Position numbers and translations under genes: made by a program. Positions 60,497 to 64,000 of a DNA stretch of 64,000 nt are shown one piece after another. The stretch's first letter is position 1, and every line of letters begins with the position of its first letter. The stretch lies in contig NZ_SMGI01000004.1 in assembly GCF_004346845.1 (NCBI RefSeq), positions 62,001 through 126,000 of the forward strand, given 5' to 3'. The notes under the pieces were generated by a model. The model worked only from the letters and a program-made list of their open reading frames with translations. It was not told where the DNA came from and did not search any database. The stretch comes from Winogradskyella wandonensis (lineage in GTDB: Bacteria; Bacteroidota; Bacteroidia; Flavobacteriales; Flavobacteriaceae).

Positions 60497-60504
60497 TATC
60501 TTTG
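60497..60504 (+). promoter_or_regulatory. -7 box of the flavin reductase-DUF3127 transcript
   Basis: TATCTTTG, an exact TAnnTTTG match, 17 bases before the ATG at 60522. No clear TTTG at 19 bases upstream. Confidence 0.5.
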
Positions 60505-60521
60505 AAGAAAATTATTCTACA

Positions 60522-61421
60522 ATGATTTCTTTCGAACCAAAAGACTTATCCACCGCAAAATTGCATGGCTATTTACTTAGTGCTGTGGCACCAAGACCAA
60601 TAGCTTTTGCTAGTACAATAGACGCTGATGGTAATCCAAATCTATCGCCATTTAGTTTTTTTAATGTGTTTAGTGCTAATCCACCGATTCTTATTTTTTC
60701 ACCAGCACGAAGAGTAAGAGACAATACCACAAAGCATACATTAGAAAATGTTGAAGCTGTAAAAGAAGTGGTAATCAATACGGTAAATTACGCTATTGTG
60801 CAGCAAATGTCATTAAGTAGTACCGAATATCCCGTTGGTGTTAATGAGTTTGACAAAGCAGGGCTTACGATGCTACAATCGGATTTGGTTAAACCTTTTA
60901 GAGTAGCAGAATCGCCAATACAATTGGAGTGTAAAGTCAATAAAATTATTAATCTAGGAACAGAAGGTGGTGCAGGGAACTTAGTGATATGTGAGGTTTT
61001 AAAACTCCATATTTTAGAAAGTGTCATCGATAAAGAAGGAAGAATAGATCAAGAACAATTAGATTTAGTTGCACGTGCCGGCGGAAGTTATTACAGTAGA
61101 GCTAAAGATGGATTTTTTGAAATACCTAAACCTTTAACTACATTAGGCATCGGTGTTGATAAGTTACCAGAATCCGTTAGAAAAAGTTCTATTTTAACGG
61201 GTAATGATTTAGGAATTTTGGGTAATTTAGCCGCCTTTCCGAGTGATTCAGAAATTGAAGAATTTTTACAGACTTCGGAAGAATTTTCTAACGTTTCTCA
61301 AGCTGATTTTGCAATTGATATAATCCATAAAAGAGCAAAATCACTGATTGAAAATAAAGAGGCTGAGACAGCGTTATTACTATTAATGGCTAAGGAAAAA
61401 CTAAATAAAATCAATACATAA
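60522..61421 (+). CDS. Flavin reductase family protein
   Basis: This 299-residue protein has an FMN-binding split-barrel domain in its first 200 residues: LSAVAPRPIAFASTIDADGNPNLSPFS near 19-45 (in part), NVFSANPPILIFSPARRVRDNTTKHT and STEYPVGVNEFDKAGL near 104-119. The last 100 residues are a helical extension ending KSLIENKEAETALLLLMAKE. It probably reduces flavin or uses FMN as cofactor; the reaction is unknown. It is six bases upstream of the DUF3127 gene. Confidence 0.9.
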   Translation: MISFEPKDLSTAKLHGYLLSAVAPRPIAFASTIDADGNPNLSPFSFFNVFSANPPILIFSPARRVRDNTTKHTLENVEAVKEVVINTVNYAIVQQMSLSSTEYPVGVNEFDKAGLTMLQSDLVKPFRVAESPIQLECKVNKIINLGTEGGAGNLVICEVLKLHILESVIDKEGRIDQEQLDLVARAGGSYYSRAKDGFFEIPKPLTTLGIGVDKLPESVRKSSILTGNDLGILGNLAAFPSDSEIEEFLQTSEEFSNVSQADFAIDIIHKRAKSLIENKEAETALLLLMAKEKLNKINT

Positions 61422-61426
61422 TAAAC

Positions 61427-61804
61427 ATGGAAGTACAAGGCAGAATTAAGTTGATTGGAGAAACTGAAACCGTAGGAAGTAATGGCTTTAGAAAAAGAGA
61501 TGTTGTGGTAACGACGGAAGAGCAATATCCACAGCATATTTCTATTCAATTTGTTCAAGATAAGACCGATTTACTTAACAATTACCAAGTTGGTCAGCAA
61601 GTAAAAGTAAACATTAACCTAAGAGGACGCGAGTGGACGAGCCCACAAGGCGAAGTAAAATACTTTAATACCATCCAAGGATGGAGAATCGAAGCATTAC
61701 AACCAGAGGCAATGTCTGGTGATGTACCACCAGTACCACCTGCAGCAGCTTTTGAGCCTGCTACGGATATAGATACAGAAGACCACGACGATTTACCGTT
61801 TTAA
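61427..61804 (+). CDS. DUF3127 (OB-fold, SSB-like) protein
   Basis: This 125-residue protein has one OB-fold-type domain: VQGRIKLIGETETVGSNGFRKRDVVV, then QYPQHISIQFVQDKTDLL and VGQQVKVNINLRGREW. It is followed by an acidic tail ending TEDHDDLPF. The tail DDLPF resembles the acidic C-terminus of single-strand DNA-binding proteins. DUF3127 is a Bacteroidota family of unproven role. It ends in a terminator. Confidence 0.85.
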   Translation: MEVQGRIKLIGETETVGSNGFRKRDVVVTTEEQYPQHISIQFVQDKTDLLNNYQVGQQVKVNINLRGREWTSPQGEVKYFNTIQGWRIEALQPEAMSGDVPPVPPAAAFEPATDIDTEDHDDLPF

Positions 61805-61829
61805 TCTGTATTTACAAAATATATAAATC

Positions 61830-61863
61830 AAACCTGTTCTCTTCCTGGAGCAGGTTTTTTTAG
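61830..61863 (+). terminator. Terminator after DUF3127
   Basis: Arms AAACCTGTTC and GGAGCAGGTTT (one G-T pair) flank an eight-base loop and a run of seven T. Confidence 0.85.
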
Positions 61864-61873
61864 TGTTATAAAT

Positions 61874-61903
61874 AAAAAAGTCCCGATTAAAAAATCAGGA
61901 CTT
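61874..61903 (-). terminator. Terminator pointing to the minus strand, no gene upstream
   Basis: Arms AAGTCC/GGACTT plus inner GATT/AATC form a stem with one mismatch. The T run (plus-strand A at 61874-61879) is on the minus strand. No minus-strand gene lies between it and 62701. Confidence 0.6.
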
Positions 61904-62050
61904 AATATTGTGGTTTTAGGTTAACCTTTAGAAACAAACTCAAAAAAAAGCAATGATGAACAAAATTCGTGACATAAAGGTTATATCAAAGATGATAAAA
62001 AAAGCTAATTTTCCAAAGATAAAGTGCTGATTTAACACTGATAAGACTTA

Positions 62051-62064
62051 CTACAACGTTGTAG
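62051..62064. promoter_or_regulatory. Perfect 14-base palindrome upstream of aat
   Basis: CTACAACGTTGTAG is perfectly self-complementary and ends 12 bases before the aat ATG. It could be an operator. No regulator gene is adjacent. Confidence 0.4.
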
Positions 62065-62075
62065 TTAAACAAAAT

Positions 62076-62699
62076 ATGTACTTTTTAACTCAAAAAATTG
62101 AATTTCCAAATGTTTCTGAAGCATCATCTGATGGTTTGCTAGCTATTGGTGGTGATTTATCTTCAGAACGACTTCTGCATGCCTATGAGAATGGTATTTT
62201 TCCCTGGTTTGAGGACGAAGAACCTATACTTTGGTGGTCGCCTGACCCAAGATTTGTAATTTTTCCGAAGGATTTAAAAGTTTCAAAAAGCATGAGGCAA
62301 CTTCTAAGACAAAAGAAGTTTAAAGTTACTTTAAATAAAGATTTTAAGGCCGTCATCTCAAACTGTTCAGAGGCTTACAGAAAAGGACAATACGGAACTT
62401 GGATAACAGACCACATGATAGAGGCCTATATAAAACTTCACGAATTGGGTTATGCTATTTCAGTTGAGGTTTGGCAAGATAAAGTCTTGGTTGGTGGACT
62501 TTACGGCGTTGATGTAGGTAACGGCGTATTTTGTGGAGAATCTATGTTTACAAAAGTGAGCAACGCAAGTAAATATGGTTTTATCCATTTTGTACAAAAT
62601 TCTAACTACAAATTAATTGATTGTCAGCTTCACACTAATCATTTAGAGAGTCTCGGTGGAGCCTATATTTCTCGAAAAGAATTTTTAAGGTTCTTATAG
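62076..62699 (+). CDS. aat: Leucyl/phenylalanyl-tRNA--protein transferase
   Basis: This 207-residue protein is of normal Aat size. The conserved blocks LLAIGGDLSSERLLHAYENGIFPWF near 21-45 (in part), WWSPDPRFVIFPK near 53-65, GTWITDHMIEAYI near 108-120 and GGLYGVDVGNGVFCGESMF near 149-167 are present. It adds Leu or Phe to N-terminal Arg/Lys, making substrates for ClpS/ClpAP. Its stop and the tag stop converge within one base. Confidence 0.95.
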   Translation: MYFLTQKIEFPNVSEASSDGLLAIGGDLSSERLLHAYENGIFPWFEDEEPILWWSPDPRFVIFPKDLKVSKSMRQLLRQKKFKVTLNKDFKAVISNCSEAYRKGQYGTWITDHMIEAYIKLHELGYAISVEVWQDKVLVGGLYGVDVGNGVFCGESMFTKVSNASKYGFIHFVQNSNYKLIDCQLHTNHLESLGGAYISRKEFLRFL

Positions 62700-62700
62700 T

Positions 62701-63264
62701 TTATACTTCATTATATCTAAAACAAGATATCTCGTGGTCATTAACCATGCCTGTAGCTTGCATGTGTGCATAAATTACGGTAGAACCTACAAACTTAAAA
62801 CCTCGTTTTTTTAAGTCCTTACTTATTTTATCGCTCAGAGGTGTATTTGCAGGGGCATCTTTATAATTTTTGAACTTATTTTTAATCGGTTTCCCATCAA
62901 CAAATCCCCAGATGTATTTAGAGAACGAGCCAAATTCGTCTTGCACTTTCATAAAGGCTTTAGCATTACTAATAGTGGCATTTACTTTGAGTTTATTTCT
63001 AATTATTCCAGAATCACTAAGCAAATCTGCGATTTTATCGTCATCGTAGTTGGCGATTTTTTTATAATCGAAAAAATCAAAAGCTTTCCTAAAGTTTTCG
63101 CGCTTTCGAAGAATAGTTATCCAACTTAATCCAGCTTGAAAAGTTTCAAGAATCAGAAACTCAAATAATTGGTCATCATCATATACTGGGACGCCCCATT
63201 CTAAATCATGATAAGCTTCATAAAGTGAGTCTCCAACACACCAGCCGCACCTGTGTTTTTTCAT
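62701..63264 (-). CDS. tag: DNA-3-methyladenine glycosylase I
   Basis: This 187-residue HhH-fold glycosylase has the zinc ligands: CGWC near 6-9 and the AYHDLEWG His near 20, with NDHEISCFRY near 175-184. Catalytic context FQAGLSWITILRKRENFRKAF is near 42-62. It removes 3-methyladenine from alkylated DNA. The start overlaps the stop of the small membrane gene by one base (TAATG). Confidence 0.96.
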   Translation of the reverse strand: MKKHRCGWCVGDSLYEAYHDLEWGVPVYDDDQLFEFLILETFQAGLSWITILRKRENFRKAFDFFDYKKIANYDDDKIADLLSDSGIIRNKLKVNATISNAKAFMKVQDEFGSFSKYIWGFVDGKPIKNKFKNYKDAPANTPLSDKISKDLKKRGFKFVGSTVIYAHMQATGMVNDHEISCFRYNEV

Positions 63265-63482
63265 TAGTTATTTCTCTTTTTAATTCCGTATTCTATCAGT
63301 TTAATGAGGATATAAATACCAACCAATACGTGTCTTAAGTCAAAAAGCGTTAAATTTTTAGTAATCTGCCTATTATCAAAAAGTTTCAGGTAAGCACCAG
63401 CTAATAGTACAAAAAATAAAATGATGATAATGCCTTTGGTAACTTCTAGAATTTTCACATTGTAAGTTTTTAGGTATTGCAC
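63264..63482 (-). CDS. Small two-helix membrane protein
   Basis: This 72-residue protein has two hydrophobic helices (near 13-35 and 49-66) and a basic end (GIKKRNN). It is translationally coupled to tag (TAATG overlap), which argues that it is a real gene. I recognise no family. Confidence 0.6.
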   Translation of the reverse strand: MQYLKTYNVKILEVTKGIIIILFFVLLAGAYLKLFDNRQITKNLTLFDLRHVLVGIYILIKLIEYGIKKRNN

Positions 63483-63537
63483 TACTAATGTAACAACTGT
63501 TGCACAATTTTAGGCAATAGAACATTAATTTTGTACT

Positions 63538-64000
63538 ATGGAAATATTAGAAGATAAAATGATTAAAGATATAATTTCAGCCAGCTTACAAAAGAGCATG
63601 TCTTACAAAGCCTACAGAGATTTGGTTGAAGAATTAACTGCAAATAACTCTACAACAGGCGCTGAAAAAACAGAAGCATTAGTTAATTATACGATGCTTA
63701 ATGACCGACGCATGAAGCGTTGGGACAAGACTGTAAAAGTTTCTGACGACGCTAAAGCAAAGACTCAAAATTTCAATGGTAACGTAACATGGTTAGTTAT
63801 TACAGAGAGTTGGTGTGGCGATGCAGCGCACATCATGCCTGTAATTAACAAGGTTGCTGAATTGAGCGATAACATTGACTATAAGATAGTTTTACGAGAT
63901 GACAATGAGGAGCTGATGAATGCCTTTTTAACTAATGGTGGAAAAGCAATCCCAAAACTAATTATGATTAATAACGAAACTGGAGAAGTGGAAAACACCT
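63538..64000 (+). CDS. Thioredoxin-like family protein (partial)
   Basis: The frame is open from the ATG at 63538 to the right edge, with 154 codons visible. The centre holds a thioredoxin-like strand and redox site: WLVITESWCGDAAHIMPVIN near 82-101, with one Cys where thioredoxins have CxxC (WCGDAAH), then the cis-Pro loop KAIPKLIM near 136-143. This fits the DUF/thioredoxin_9-type monothiol group common in Bacteroidota. The C-terminus is outside the window. Confidence 0.8.
   Translation, partial: MEILEDKMIKDIISASLQKSMSYKAYRDLVEELTANNSTTGAEKTEALVNYTMLNDRRMKRWDKTVKVSDDAKAKTQNFNGNVTWLVITESWCGDAAHIMPVINKVAELSDNIDYKIVLRDDNEELMNAFLTNGGKAIPKLIMINNETGEVENT

Overview
The window is chromosomal DNA of a marine-type flavobacterium (Bacteroidota, family Flavobacteriaceae). 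The support is low GC, Bacteroidota -7 boxes (TAnnTTTG) instead of Shine-Dalgarno leaders, type IX secretion sorting tails, a PnuC-like thiamine facilitator beside a TPP-riboswitch TonB receptor, a bacterial geranylgeranylglyceryl-phosphate synthase, DUF5686, DUF4301 and DUF3127 proteins, and dispersed short palindromes. Nearly all of it is core chromosome. I see no insertion sequence, prophage or CRISPR array. There is one tRNA (Ser-GGA).

Layout. 1-6130: an envelope locus. A probable TPR/CHAT protein (partial) and a PKD/beta-barrel protein form one minus-strand unit. Upstream lie a lipoprotein and a small secreted duplicated-domain protein. Divergent from these are an ECF sigma factor and a membrane TPR protein that probably acts as its anti-sigma. 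The lipoprotein and the small secreted protein share an ECF-like upstream motif. 6151-7946: tatD and ansA. 8018-11321: tRNA-Ser, an ExbB/ExbD energiser operon with two ExbDs, and a porin-like protein. 11316-17348: PAP2-like membrane protein, rpoN, asnS and an MMPL exporter. 17531-21511: two envelope proteins. 21567-25950: frr, pyrH, tsf, rpsB, rpsI, rplM. 26110-29974: threonylcarbamoyl-AMP synthase and polA. 30032-39690: a five-repeat T9SS cargo protein, aldo/keto reductase, OmpA-like lipoprotein, xth and two outer-membrane proteins. 39787-43850: glyS, comF, Ig-like lipoprotein. 43831-49588: omega-amidase-type nitrilase, serine hydrolase, coiled-coil lipoprotein, methionine aminotransferase, DUF1569, ahcY. 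49712-54546: a tight operon of phosphopantetheinyl transferase, GGGP synthase, YkoF-like thiamine-binding protein, PnuT-like transporter, NadR-like kinase, DUF4301, arfB. 54600-57240: TPP riboswitch and TonB receptor. 57237-64000: Rieske-like lipoprotein, greA, HIT protein, zinc-ribbon membrane protein, histidine kinase, flavin reductase, DUF3127, aat, tag, a small membrane protein and a partial thioredoxin-like gene.

The strongest unexplained signals are four. (1) Two copies of a GGGTAACAA-N14-TGATATAA promoter-like motif lie beside a divergent ECF sigma gene in the TPR/CHAT locus. (2) The TPP riboswitch has its P3 stem extended by four paired CAGT/ACTG units. (3) A thiamine uptake set includes a NadR-like kinase of unproven substrate. 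(4) Flavobacterial REP-like palindromes sit between genes and also in frame inside polA, rpsB and the TonB-receptor signal peptide.
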